Part shown: in pieces, positions 52,644 to 63,518 of the stretch
Layout: every line of letters starts with the position of its first letter
How positions within the stretch are numbered: position 1 is the first letter of the stretch
DNA from: Adenophora triphylla var. japonica
Taxonomy: Eukaryota > Streptophyta > Magnoliopsida > Asterales > Campanulaceae
DNA: 64,000 nt
Assembly: GCA_022495995.1 (NCBI GenBank)
Contig: JAFEMH010000757.1
Coordinates: 62,001 to 126,000 of the forward strand
Direction: 5' to 3'
Notes under the pieces: model-generated
What the model was told of the DNA's origin: nothing
What the model saw: the letters and a program-made list of their open reading frames with translations, nothing else
Database searches by the model: none
Translations under genes and position numbers: made by a program

Positions 52644-53654
52644 GCGTGACACAGGGTCTACCCAGACACGATGTGTCGCGTGACACAAGGTGTTCATCTG
52701 CAGAGATCTGACAAGCTGCACACAGAAGAACCAGAAGCCAACACAGATCTAATTATATCAACAATTAAGCTTCGAAATGAACAATTCAACAATAATCCAA
52801 CCAAGGGGGTATGGATATGGAGAGATCCACACTCCCTTGGGAATCAAACACCAATTCCAATAAATTCAACTCATAAGCACTCAATTACACAAAACACGAT
52901 GATTAAACAGAGAGATGGCGATTGGATTTCAGTAATCCGGACAGATAGAGTCAAATTACTGAAATCAGATGAAGATATAATGAAGGAATTATGAAATGAT
53001 AAAATGAGAGAGAGAGAGAGAGGGAATTGAGGAGTGTTACCCTTGTAGTATCCACGAATTCTATACCAAGTTTGTTATAGAATCCTTCAAAAGCTGCTTC
53101 TGAACCTTGGTTGAGCTTGGGAGGATTGGTTGATGGAGGATCTGAATAATGGAGGAAGGTTTGTGTTAAATTGGAGGGAATTGAAGGAGAATTGGGTGGA
53201 TTTTGGGTAGGAGAGAGGTATGTGTTTAGCTGTGTATGGTACGTAGAGAAACTGGCAGAGTAATAGTAGGCCAAAAGAGGGATCCATTTATGAGAGGGGG
53301 AGGGTCTTATTTATAGGATGTAGATGATGGACACAAGGTGTCGCATGACCTTCTGTAACCACTTTCCATGGCTCGAGTTGTCGCGTGACACAAGGTGTCA
53401 CCAACCATTTTTGGCGCCAAAACCAGGTTCTGGAACATTCTGGGATAATACCCAAAAGGTTCAAAACAGGTTTATTCCTTGTAAGTCCTTTAGCATGAGT
53501 AAAGTACTGGAAAGTACTTCCTTCGCAAGAAACTTATGAAATGTTTTCGGAAGTCTCGGAATAGACTGGGAATTTACCAAAATGCCCCTTAATGCAATTT
53601 TATCATATTAAAATGCATCTAAAAAGGGTAGCGAATTGGATTGGCGTACTTACA
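52644..53654 (-). repeat. 3' LTR of element E, inner part
   Basis: It resumes after the second GTGTC target copy and ends tggcgtacttaca at 53654, next to the polypurine complement. With 33828-34222 it makes an LTR of about 1.4 kb. TATA box on the minus strand at 53308-53315. A (GA)n run lies at 53003-53023. Several gtgtcgcRtgacac inverted repeats occur (52676, 53337, 53380). ORFs on either strand here show no known motif. Confidence 0.85.
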
Positions 53655-53842
53655 GAGCCCCTCGGCAACGTCACTTATGGAAGAAGTGAGGTTGTCGATA
53701 AAATAAGATCCAATCCCAATGAGCTGCTGGGGATATGACGGATGGCTGGACAATGATCTGGTGAGATCGAATGGCTGGACCTATAGAGAAAGGATTCCTA
53801 CATATCCCTAGGAGGGAATCAAGCCTGTTGTAGTTCAGACTA
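53655..53842 (-). promoter_or_regulatory. Conserved 3' terminal block and polypurine tract of element E
   Basis: Minus strand: gaactacaacaggcttgatt, agggatatgtaggaatcc, ccagccattcga and tatcgacaacctcacttc, then gtgacgttgccgaggggctc at the LTR. Same order as in A and F. Confidence 0.75.
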
Positions 53843-54575
53843 TTCGGAGGTGTCTGACCCAAAGAGACAATTAGGAGGTGTCTGAACCCGGTGGAAGATT
53901 GTTGGGAGGCGTCTGAACCCGATGGAAGACTGTTAGGAGGCGTCTGAACCTAATGGAAGACTGTTAGGAGGCGTCTGAACCCGATGGAAGACTATTATGA
54001 GGCGTCTGAACCTGATGGAAGACTGTTAGGAGGCGTCTGAACTCGGTGGAAGACTGTTAGGAGGCGTCTGAGCCCGATGGAAGACTGTTAGGAGGCGTCT
54101 GAACCTGGTGGAAGACTGTTAGGAGGCACCTAAACCCGATGAAAGACTGTTAGGAGGCGTCTGCACCCGGTGGATGACTGTTAGGAGGAGTCTGAACCCG
54201 GTGGAAGACTGTTAGGAGGCGTATGAACCTGATGGAAGACTGTTAGGAGGCGTCTGAACCCGGTGGAAGACAGTTAGGAGGCGTCTGAACTCGATGGAAG
54301 ACTGTTAGGAGGTATCTGAACCTGATGGAAGACTGTTAGGAGGCATCTGAACCCGATGAAAGACTGTTAGGAGGCGTCTGAACCCGGTGGAAGACTGTTA
54401 GGAGGCGTCTGAACCCGATGGAAGACTGTTAGGAGGCGTCTGAACCCGATGGAAGACTGTTAGGAGGCATCTGAACCTGGTGAAAGACTATTAGGAGGCA
54501 TCTGAACTCGATGAAAGACTGTTAAGAGGCGTCTGAACCTGGTGTAAGACTGTTGGGAGGCATCTGAACTCGATT
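53843..54575 (-). repeat. Tandem array, 31-bp unit
   Basis: About 23 copies of a 31-bp unit (gttaggaggcgtctgaaccc + gatggaagact), with exact 31-bp spacing through most of the array. Variants alternate cgatgg and cggtgg. The copies abut without unique spacers. Confidence 0.92.
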
Positions 54576-55417
54576 GTGCGAGATGAACTGAAGGAAATGT
54601 TTTTTTGAGAATACCAGACATGATGATTTGACAATTTGAACGAGATATGATTTCATACCTGTGCTGTGCTTACCTGTAGCTGTCGGAGGGACTGATGCAA
54701 TGGCTGATGATTGTGGAAGGTTGTAGCTGCCGAAGGGACTGATGCTACAACTGTTGTTCGTGGAGGGTTGTAGCTGCCGGAGGGACTGATTCTACTGCTG
54801 ATGATTGTGGCTGCCGGAGGATCTTATACCATTTTTGTTGACAAGTTGCTGGTTTGCCGAGCGAGGGACGGTCTTTGTTGATGGTTGGCTGACTTTGGAG
54901 TCATGAGCTTTGCTTGATAGGACATGAATTTTGCTTGCTAGATAACCATGGAAAACAGATTTCGCTGACGACTTGGCGGCGGGGCCGATGATCTTGATGC
55001 ACATTGCTGGGGAGACTGGTAGATTTGGACTCTTTGTCTCGATTTTGCTTTAAGGGGCAGTCCTCAAGATTTGGTGATGCTCAGTTGATTATTTTAACTG
55101 CGGGGGAACAACACTCCAGGCACTATATCTAACTATGCTACTCTGGTTAGCAAGATTAAGCTATGTTAGTTTGTTTGCAAGAATCCCAGCGCTCTGGGAA
55201 TGGGATGATGGTTGAATGAAGGAAATATGATTATTGTATTGAATGATCGGCTTTGCCAGGCTTGTACATGAGGTGATGGAACTGTATCGGGTGAGTGTGT
55301 ATAGTGATACATGTGTTGGAGTGGACCCTCTCCCGTGCATATACATGGATATGTGTGTGTGGGAGGTGTATTGCAGCGACGGCGAGTCAGAGAGCGCCCT
55401 GGAAATGCAAGCTTGCC
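54576..55417 (-). repeat. 3' untranslated region of E with three 47-bp repeats (54675-54815)
   Basis: tgtagctgccg-agggactgat starts at 54675, 54722 and 54769, a 47-bp period. The rest, to 55417, has no recognised gene. Small frames around 55160-55440 lack known motifs. The PMD-like gene seen in F is not found here. Confidence 0.65.
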
Positions 55418-56676
55418 ATGTCTGATATTGACCAGGTGTCATCTATGATTCTGGATGATGGGCCCATAGAATTGACTAAGATGGCCAGGTTGCGCTTATC
55501 CAGTCCGTAGCTGTTCGATCTTTCTACGTCTCTGGACATATTTATGCTGTTTACCTTGTCGGCTCAATATTTTTGTGGGTACATCGGAGTCTATCCGAGT
55601 GCATTGTTGGAGATTGTCAGGCAACTCAGGGGTTGGAGATTGTCAGGCAACTCAGGGGTGACCGAGGTGTGGACCTTTGTCGAATCCGCTCTGGGCAGGG
55701 AGAGATGGACATTGTACCGCTGCTACTGGCCGAGACCTACCATGGCATTGATAGACTAGCAGGAGGATCTGATTTCATGGGTGCGGGCAGCCCCGGTTTA
55801 CTATCCTTGTGGCTCTTTGAGAGGTTGCATTTGATCATGCCGCTTCCAGCGGGTCAAATTTCTATGCCTTGGGTGACGGGGCAACGCAGAGTGTTGAGAG
55901 ATGCGGCTGCTGATAGCTGGCAGATGAGTTTGACACGATATGGGACCGCTGATCTGAGCTTCTGGATTCCGGCGTGGAGGCTACAGACCATGAGAGATAT
56001 TTAGGATGGGTCAGTGGTAGTCAGACTGCCGGGGTTGCATGTATCTTCCTTCTGCATCCCATCGTTAGTGAGTAGACAGTATAGGTACCAACAGCACATT
56101 GTCCGGGATTTGAAAGAGAGACTAATGGCTGATGCTGTTCCGATGGACATGACCGAGCCCCAGACTGTGCGGTTTTTCAGCAGATCTTTTCTGGAGGGCT
56201 TCCTTCCCACACGGACACTCCTTCGACAGGCCAGAGGGATTACATTCTTGACCACCGAGTATCTTATTTGGTATGAGGAGCAATAGGGTCCTGTGCAGTT
56301 GACGATAGAGGCTCGCCGTCGGGAATACCTTGGAGCAGACTAACCGACCAGCCGATCTTTCAGAGATATAGAGGCCTAGGGGAACCCAGATGATGTTACT
56401 GGCGATGTTGCAGAGGACTATCGAAGGCAAGTGCTTCGCCGAGCTGCTATGAGAGATGATCCAGAGGTGATATCTCGTAGAGAGGCCTTGAGGCAAGAAA
56501 GGATTGCTAAGGAAGCTTTGAGGGAGACCGGTCTGATCGAACCACCGGCATGCATTATACCCGAGCTAGGATGGGCTCAAACTGACTTATTTGACATTCC
56601 TAGGCCAACGACCTCCCGGGGACCGAGGAAAAGGAAGAATAGAGATGCAAGTTCGGGAGCGGGAACAAGCTCCTAG
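55418..56676 (+). pseudogene. DUF7745-like antisense ORF, element E, decayed
   Basis: Open from ATG 55418 (MSDIDQVSSMILDDGPIELT) to a TAG at 55508. Then FCGYIGVYPSALLEIVRQLRG, a 26-bp tandem duplication (55607-55658) that shifts frame, and MDIVPLLLAETYHGIDRL, SPGLLSLWLFERL and FWIPAWRLQTM. After another TAG (56002) come LPGLHVSSFCIPSLVSRQY and FLTTEYLIWYEEQ, a stop, and a tail ending PRGPRKRKNRD. The N-terminal FWD region of C and F is missing. Function unknown. Confidence 0.62.
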
Positions 56677-57319
56677 ACACATTATCTGAGAGATAGGAGA
56701 CACTTTTGTTTGTATTTTGAAGGAGAGATTTATTGTATGGAACATGAGTATCCCTTGATTACTTATTGCAGACAAGACAGATGTTAGAATTTTGAAAACT
56801 TATTACTTTTATTCACAGCAGGTTATATGAATTGAAAGTAGGTCGTGCTTGAACTCATCAAAAAGAATATTAACTTATAATGAACTTTGAAAAGCTTTGG
56901 AACTGTAATCAAAACACATTTTGGCAAATTGAAAGCACCAATTAAATGACAAGATCTGGGATTTTGCAGCATTTTAGACTGAACCACGAGTGGTTGCCTA
57001 CGTTCCCCTTTTACAAAGAGAACTAAGGGGCTCAGGTCTCCGTAGTTCGACTCAATTAACTTTTGTGTTTAAGAAAGGGAAGATAGAAAGGGGACATGGT
57101 GCAACCCTGTTTTTTATCTAGACCGCCCATTTTTGGGTTTTCAGTCTAGTTGGGTATATTCTTTTAGCACCGGGCGCGTCCCTTATTTTTGCATGGACTG
57201 CCTTTTGAGAGGTTTTCAGTCTCATCTGGGACAATTTTATTGCGCCTTTTATTTTTTTCTCTCTTTTTTTTATTCTTTTCTTTTTCTCTTTTTTTTTTTT
57301 ACAGAGGGGGAAGACTCAA
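56677..57319. other. Convergent intergenic region of E, with paired block (57097-57245)
   Basis: tgcctacgttccccttttac at 56995 and ggggctcaggtct at 57028, then block copies at about 57097-57170 (gtgcaaccctg...agtctagttgggtatat) and 57175-57245 (gcatggactgcc...cagtctcatctggg). The second copy is more diverged. A polypyrimidine run follows. It also holds the presumed ends of the antisense transcript. Confidence 0.65.
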
Positions 57320-57808
57320 TCAAACATAATACCGCCGCAACATGTCGCCATTGATGGGGTGCAGGAACGGGTTGCCATCCAAATCTGTCAGCTGCATAGC
57401 TCCTCCGGAGAATATTTTCTTTACCAAGAATGGCCCGACCCAGACAGGTGCCCATTTGCCCATTGCACTGCTCTGATTGGAAGGCTTCATCTTGAGGACT
57501 AGATCACCAACCTTGATATCCCTGGGTTTCACTTTTTTGTCGAAAGCACGGGCCATTCTCTTCTGATATGCCCAGTTATGCTCCATAGCCTTTAATCTGC
57601 GCTCATCCAACAGTGCCAACTCATTGTATCGACTTTGGAGCCATTCAATCTCATTGACTTCATTCTCGAGTAATACCCTGAGGGATGGAATCTGTAGCTC
57701 GACGGGCATGACAGCCTCCATTCCATAAGTTAAGGCGTAGGGAGTTGCACCGGTAGCACTCCAAATTGAAGTGCGGTAGCCCCACAATGCCAGATGCAGT
57801 TTCTCTGG
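57320..57808 (-). pseudogene. Integrase C-terminal part, element E
   Basis: LHLALWGYRTSIWSATGATP, TYGMEAVMPVELQIPSLRVL, LDERRLKAMEHNWAYQKRMA, AFDKKVKPRDIKVGDLVLKM and GKWAPVWVGPFLVKKIFSGG; it ends PINGDMLRRYYV at 57320. It is separated from the core by a TAG where F and related copies have Trp (RGRD-stop-PEK). Confidence 0.85.
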
Positions 57809-58693
57809 CTAATCCCGTCCTCGCTCGGCCATCTTCTTTATGATTCGCTCAAGGTTCTTATTAGCAGCTTCAACAGCACCGTTCGTCTGTGGTCTGTACG
57901 GTGACGACTTATGGCACTTAACCCTGTACTCAGTGAGCAGCCGATCGATCTCTCCTTCAAAATGGGATCCGTTGTCAGAGATGATCTCATTCGGGACTCC
58001 ATAACGGCAAAAGATTTGCTCCTTTATGAAGCGAGCAACTTTCTTAGCAGTAAGCACTTTATAGGACACAGCTTCCACCCACTTTGTGAAGTAATCTACC
58101 GCGACCAAAACAAATGAATGTCCGTTGCTCCCGGATGGAGTTATCTTTCCAATGACATCGATTCCCCACGTTGCAAAGGGCCAATGAGTTGTCATACAAT
58201 ACAGATCGTGAGGAGGGATGTGGTTTAGGTTAGAGAACCACTGGCATTTGTCACAAGTCCGCACAAATTGGATGCAATCAGCCTCCATGGTGATCCAGAA
58301 GTAACCCAGTCCGATGATGCTGTGCATAAGGGATCGAGCATTCATGTGCGGTCCGCAGGCACCATTATGAATGTCTTCCATTACTCTCTGAGCTTTCTCT
58401 TTGCTGATAGAGAGCAGGAGTGGGCAACCTTCCCTTTTCTTCCATAACTCATCGCCAAGTATGACATACTGTGCTGATAGCCTTTTCAGAGCTTGTAAAC
58501 TCCTGGCCCGGATACCTTTTAGGTCACCCTCTTCATCAACAGGGAAGGATGCCTCACCATGCTTGAGATACTGAAAGATCTGGCTGTACCACGGCTCATC
58601 GATGGTTTCAAGCTCGATTTCACAACAATATGCTAGATTTTCTCGCCTTCCGACCCTGGACGGCTTGATTGACTTTCCTTCCGGTATTTCCAC
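57809..58693 (-). CDS. Integrase zinc domain and catalytic core, element E
   Basis: 294 open codons between two TAG stops. VMEDIHNGACGPHMNARSLM and CIQFVRTCDKCQ form the HHCC zinc motif. HWPFATWGIDVIGKITPSGS, VAVDYFTKWVEAVSYKVL (Asp), ISDNGSHFEGEIDRLLTEY (Asp) and PYRPQTNGAVEAANKNLERI (Glu) complete the DDE core. Upstream, the spacer from RNase H (VEIPEGKSIKPSR) follows the TAG at 58694. Confidence 0.88.
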   Translation of the reverse strand: MEIPEGKSIKPSRVGRRENLAYCCEIELETIDEPWYSQIFQYLKHGEASFPVDEEGDLKGIRARSLQALKRLSAQYVILGDELWKKREGCPLLLSISKEKAQRVMEDIHNGACGPHMNARSLMHSIIGLGYFWITMEADCIQFVRTCDKCQWFSNLNHIPPHDLYCMTTHWPFATWGIDVIGKITPSGSNGHSFVLVAVDYFTKWVEAVSYKVLTAKKVARFIKEQIFCRYGVPNEIISDNGSHFEGEIDRLLTEYRVKCHKSSPYRPQTNGAVEAANKNLERIIKKMAERGRD

Positions 58694-58988
58694 CTAAGAA
58701 GCCAGAGTTGCTAATGCGTCGGCGAATCTGTTCTTGTCTCGCGGCAGGAACTGGAATGACACTTCCTTAAACTGACCGACGAGCTCTGCAATATAAGCAT
58801 GATACCTCTGGAGACACGGATCTATCGTCTTCCATCTGTTGGCGGCTTGATTAATTATCAGCTGGGAATCACCAAACACTTCCAACTCATCCACATTCCG
58901 CTCAAGGGCAGCCTCAAGACCGGCTATGCAAGCTTCATATTCAGCTGCGTTGTTAGTAACTGAGAAGTTTAGCTTGATGGCGATGGGG
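58694..58988 (-). pseudogene. Second RNase H of element E, 3' half
   Basis: HTPIAIKLNFSVTNNAAEYE, CIAGLEAALERNVDELEVFG, SQLIINQAANRWK and FLPRDKNRFADALATLAS. The residues upstream (59128 on) come from the solo LTR. If the insertion and one target copy are removed, NDMHT joins PIAI in frame with 60575-61240. Confidence 0.85.
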
Positions 58989-58993
58989 GTGTG

Positions 58994-60569
58994 TGATGAA
59001 TGTGTATTTACCCATCCAAATGATGCACTTTTAGGCTTTCTTTGTGTTTGATTCCCGAGTTTTATGTATATTTGATATGGTTTGTGAGTGTTTTGAAAGT
59101 ACAGGGGTTGAAGTGCAATTACTGACAAAACGGAGGATTGGAGCGTACTTTGGATGTTTTTGGATCAAATTGCAATTCTAGAAAATATGGGACAAAAGTG
59201 AAATTATGAAGTTCAAGGGCCAAATTGGAAATCTTGGAAATTCAGGGACTAAACTGGTAATATGGAAATTTTGGACGAATTTGATTTATAAAAATTCATG
59301 GGTTAAAATGAAAAATAAAATCTCAAAGAGCGAAGTGCAAAAGAATTTATTAGAGTGGTCAAAGTGCGACGGCAAAATAGCGAGACGAAACAAGTATATA
59401 TTGGTACCAAGTAGGCCATTGCATTGCTGAGGGTGGCCGGCCACTTCATGGTACATGGCCGAGGCAATGTAGGCCAGTTGGGGCCAAGCTGGAAGCCAAA
59501 TGGGGCCAAGACTGCAAAGGCCAAATGAAATGGCCTGGGCTGATTTGTCAAGGGCGGACGCGCTGTCAACTAAGGGCGGCCGCGCTCAAAGGCCAAACTC
59601 TCGGCTAAAGCTTCTACCAAGTAGGGCGGGCGCGCCGGCTGTTAGGGCGGCCGTGCTTAGCCGTATTCCAGCAGCGGTTCTCACACTTAATTGAGGGCTG
59701 ACTTGTACTTTCTCAGCCGTGGACCATAGATTTTGCCCTAGATATATATATTCACAAGCAGCCATGTTAGAGAGATATATTATATTTTGGAGTTTTTTAT
59801 GCTTTTCTTGAACAATTCAATTGAAGAGAAGAATTATTCTGAATTCCAGGTTTTATTATTTTAAATTATGAGTAGCTAAATTTCATTAGATTTGTAGATT
59901 GGTTGGATCTTTATCCGGATTTCTATGCAATAGTAATTTAATTCTTTCTATTTGATTCCTTCTAGTTCAATAATAGATTTTAATTTCTTGTTCTTAGATT
60001 TAAGATGTATGTTAATATACAAACTCATCTTTGAATAATTGGGTATCGAATTCGCCATTAATCTGGGATTTTGATCCATAGACTACTATTAATTGAATAA
60101 CTTGGTTTGTGCCGTAATAGAATCGGATCAAGGTTAGGTTCTTTAATTCTTATGTGCTTAACTTATTCTTGGTATATTGGGGTGCCGTAACAAAAACTAC
60201 AATATTAAGAGAGTATTTAGGATTGTAATCCGGCCACCTAACCGTGTCAATCCTAGTTAAAGTGAATGAACCCTAGAAGTTGAGTTGATGTTTTATAAGT
60301 AAAATTTTGCATAGAATGATGGTGAAGTGAAATCCAATCTACGAATCTCTGCTCATAATTTGTTTTCTCGTTTAGTTAGTTTTAGTTATTTATTTTATGT
60401 TTTTAGGCTTAAATCAAATCTATAAACTTTGGTTACAAAATTCACTGCTGTCACTTTATTTGTTTACCAATGAGTCTCTGTGGATTCGACCCCTGCAATT
60501 GCATACTGCTACACCGGTAGTGAGTACACTTGCTCGGTTTTTATTACAAGAGGGAGTTTTCCTCCATCA
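58994..60569 (+). mobile_element. Solo LTR inserted in element E RNase H, 1,576 bp
   Basis: It starts TGATGAATGTGTATTTACCC and ends TTTTCCTCCATCA, with the 5-bp duplication GTGTG at 58989-58993 and 60570-60574. There is no internal region, so it is a solo LTR left by recombination between two LTRs. Its 3' end words (attcgacccctgcaa, gctacaccggtagtg) recall Athila-type LTRs; this is memory, not alignment. Between 59550 and 59670 four GC-rich words agggcggNcgcgc recur. Unrelated to the other LTRs here. Confidence 0.88.
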
Positions 60570-60574
60570 GTGTG

Positions 60575-61240
60575 CATGTCATTCAGGTCTACTAAAACCA
60601 TCCTAATGCCATTGCCTCTCTTATTCGCTGCACCGTCAAAGAATAGCTGCCATCGGTTGCCACTTTCTATGACAAAAATCCCCTCATCAGGAAATTGAAG
60701 ATCTGGTCCTCGGGCTTCTGTGCTGGGAGAGTCAGCCAACTGATCTGCCAAAGCCTGTCCTTTGATTGCTTTCCGGATCACATACTTAATATCAAACTCT
60801 GCTTGGAAGAATGTCCATTTTACAAGTCTGGTGGAGATACTGCCGTTGTCGCTCTGAAATAAATACTTAATTGGGTCCATCTTCGAAACTAGATGTACTG
60901 TGTGGGACAGCATGTAGTGTTTCAACTTTCCGACCACCCAAACCAGAGCAGCACACGTCTTCTCTAGGGCGGAGTAATTCAACTCACTACCTTGGAATTT
61001 GCGGCTGACAAAATAGATGGCATTCTCTACCTTGGAGTCCTTCTTTTCTTGCGCTAGCATGGCCCCAATGGCTGTATCTGTGACTGTCAAGTATATAAGT
61101 AGAGGTTTGCTCCCATGAGGCGGACAATGGATGGGAGAGTTAACAAGATAAGCTTTGATTTTCTCGAAAGCTAACTGGCATTCTTCGTTCCAAATCACCT
61201 CCTGATTCTTCTTCAGCAGCTTGAATATTGGCTCACACAT
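60575..61240 (-). CDS. RNase H regions of element E, 5' part
   Basis: MCEPIFKLLKKNQ leads to LLIYLTVTDTAIGAMLAQEK, NAIYFVSRKFQGSELNYSAL and EKTCAALVWVVGKLKHYMLS, the first RNase H. VHLVSKMDPIKYLFQSDNGS and FDIKYVIRKAIKGQALADQL follow. WQLFFDGAANKRGNGIRMVL starts the second RNase H, cut at NDMHT by the solo LTR. The second residue after GNGI is Arg where others have Gly. Confidence 0.85.
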
Positions 61241-61249
61241 AGAAGTCAG

Positions 61250-62935
61250 CTAGTTGACAAATTGGCTGATGTACTGTAGATGGCCCATAAAACCCTTCAC
61301 TTCGGAGACAGTTCTTGGCGGCCTCATCTCAATGATTTCTTTGACCTTTCTGGGATCTACCTCGATGCCGCGCTCTGTAACCATATACCCCAAGACTTTG
61401 CCACGGATAACCCCGAAAGTGCACTTGGCTGGATTTAATCTCATGGAATGCTCCCGAAGTCTGTTGAAGAACTTCCTTAGATCAATGAAGTGCTGTCCCT
61501 CTGACCCCTTTGAATGAATGATCATATCTTCAACATAGACTTCAATCTCCTTATGGATCATGTCATGGAACAGAGTAGTGCCGGCCCTTTGATAGGTAGC
61601 CCCAACATTCTTCAACCCAAATGGCATCACTGTGTAGCAGTAAGTGCCCCAAGGAGTGGTAAATGCTGTCTTTCCCTGATCTTCCTCAGCCATTTTAATC
61701 TGATTGTATCCCGCAAAGCCGTCGACGAAGGATTTGACTTCAAATTTTGCTGTTGCATCCACAAGCCTATCGATGTTCGGCAGAGGGAAGTCGTCCTTGG
61801 GACTAGCCTTGTTGAGGTCTCGGAAATCTACACAAACCCGTACATTTCCATTTGCTATTGTGACCGTCACGATGTTTGCAAGCCAGGTCGGATACTCAAT
61901 CACCTTGATGAAATCCTCCCGCATGAGTTTCTCAATCTTTTCCTTGACCTGTAAAGACCATTCGGGTTTGATACGCCGTAGTTTCTGCCTGATCAGCTTG
62001 GCATCCGCATCCAGGGGTATCCGATGCTCCACAATAGATGTGTCCAACCCAGGCATGTCTTTGTAGGACCAGGCAAAAACATCCACATACTCCTTGAGCA
62101 GTTCAATCAGGGCATCCCGCTCGACTTCGGAGAAGAAGCTACCAATTTGCGTCTCTTTGGGTTCCTCAGCTGTTCCCAGATTCACCGTGGTCAATATCTC
62201 ATCGGCAACTTGGGCCCGACTTTCCTTTCGATCGCAAACCTGTTTTGAATTATTTTCTAAAAATTGTTCATCTATTAAGTCTGCATTATCTTCGATTGAT
62301 TCTTGCTTAATTATTTTTAAATCTTGATGTTCATTTTTGGTTAAGCGTTCAATCATTAAATTTGCAATCACGGGATACTCGGAAAGATCGATCATTTTAT
62401 TAAGAGCAAATGGGAAAACAGTATCTACAACACGTCGACGGTCTTCGGTCGTGAGGACGTCAGACCTATCAGAGGGCTTAAACTCGATTACAAAGGACTC
62501 AGGAGAATGACTCAAGACATGGGGAACAAACTTATACACAGAAGGACTGGGATGAGGTTTGAGCCCAAGCTTCTTGATCATAGTCTCACTGCTGGCAACC
62601 GGTCCCTGAAATGAAGTCCAATTCTGCAATGGCCTCTCTGCAACTGTCTCCAAAGTGCTCGGATCCACAACTGGTCCCTTCTCAAATTCAAGCATGGCCA
62701 CTAGATCATCATCTGAGGAAAAGTCGATCAAATCCCAGGGATCTTTAGCAATAACAAACCTTTCTGCAGGTACCTCCGCAGTATGCATACCACTTTCAGG
62801 CTCTGACAGCCCCAGATCTTCGAACAGATTTGTCAAATCACCGTCCATGTCCACAGGGTCTGCACTGCGGATCTTGTTTATCACAGGCTCATCTAGAGCA
62901 AGCTTCTCAAACTGATTGACATAGTCGGCCCCCAA
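61250..62935 (-). CDS. Protease-RT linker and reverse transcriptase, element E
   Basis: 561 open codons, the longest frame in the window. Residues 1-280 are an acidic linker (DPWDLIDFSSDDDLVAMLEF, MIKKLGLKPHPS, LSEYPVIANLMIERL, TVNLGTAEEPKETQIG). RT motifs follow: YVDVFAWSYKDMPGLD, VRVCVDFRDLNKASPKDDFP, FTTPWGTYCYTVMPFGLKN and GKVLGYMVTERG. The catalytic motif reads YVED where C and F read YVDD, replacing the first Asp with Glu, so polymerase activity is doubtful. The frame ends at a TAG replacing Gln in QFVNQL. Confidence 0.9.
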   Translation of the reverse strand: MGADYVNQFEKLALDEPVINKIRSADPVDMDGDLTNLFEDLGLSEPESGMHTAEVPAERFVIAKDPWDLIDFSSDDDLVAMLEFEKGPVVDPSTLETVAERPLQNWTSFQGPVASSETMIKKLGLKPHPSPSVYKFVPHVLSHSPESFVIEFKPSDRSDVLTTEDRRRVVDTVFPFALNKMIDLSEYPVIANLMIERLTKNEHQDLKIIKQESIEDNADLIDEQFLENNSKQVCDRKESRAQVADEILTTVNLGTAEEPKETQIGSFFSEVERDALIELLKEYVDVFAWSYKDMPGLDTSIVEHRIPLDADAKLIRQKLRRIKPEWSLQVKEKIEKLMREDFIKVIEYPTWLANIVTVTIANGNVRVCVDFRDLNKASPKDDFPLPNIDRLVDATAKFEVKSFVDGFAGYNQIKMAEEDQGKTAFTTPWGTYCYTVMPFGLKNVGATYQRAGTTLFHDMIHKEIEVYVEDMIIHSKGSEGQHFIDLRKFFNRLREHSMRLNPAKCTFGVIRGKVLGYMVTERGIEVDPRKVKEIIEMRPPRTVSEVKGFMGHLQYISQFVN

Positions 62936-63518
62936 AAGTGATAGTTGTTCTCATATGTAGCAGTAACGCCTGGTCTCCTGGGCATAGTGATGAACATTTC
63001 CTTCATCGGGTCTTGGCTGGTGGCAAACTTTCTTATCATCCCCACCCTTTCTTCCATCTGACTTAGCTTTGGTTTCGGGCAAACGAACATTTCCCCATCC
63101 TCCTTGACAAAGTGCTTGTTTAGAGACCAGCTATAAGGGCGCACATCAGGCTTTTTGTATCTCTTGCCGGTGGCTAGGGTCATCTGCTCTTTAAGTGCTT
63201 CGGCCTTATCATATGCTTTGTCCTCTCTAGTCACAACATATCCCAGACCTCGCCTGTTTCTTTTAGGTTCCGGCATCTCAAGCTTACACGGCCTTGTTGT
63301 TGCTTTCCTAACCCCAGGCCAGGAATGTAGCTCATGCCTCTCATCATCCTCAATACGGGAGGAATTTTGTCCGAGGAAGTTGTTAAATCGATAGTGCAGA
63401 CCTGCCCTTTCGGCTTTTCGATCCTGAAACCACTAAGCATCAGAATTTCTTGGTCAAGCTTGATTTCCATTAGCGGCATGGTATTGGTGCTGGTCTCCCC
63501 AATAGTGACACTATCCCC
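62893..63518 (-). pseudogene. Protease C-terminal part and glycine-rich motif, element E
   Basis: GDSVTIGETSTNTMPLMEIK, ILMLSGFRIEKPKGQVCTID, SDKIPPVLRMMRGM and YIPGLGLGKQQQG, then a frame change near 63276 to MPEPKRNRRGLGYVV, RPYSWSLNKHFVKED, MEEMFITMPRRPGVTATYEN-like linker, and a second frame change near 62935. The PGLGLG...GLGY layout is the same as in F. Confidence 0.75.

Noticed and set aside
52671..53287. Plus- and minus-strand ORFs of 66-107 codons between element F and the arrays of E
   Set aside because: They lie inside the LTR of E, include a (GA)n run and show no known motif.
53843..54575. Possible CRISPR-like array (31-bp repeats)
   Set aside because: The repeats abut with no unique spacers, and the context is a plant retrotransposon. 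It is a tandem array.
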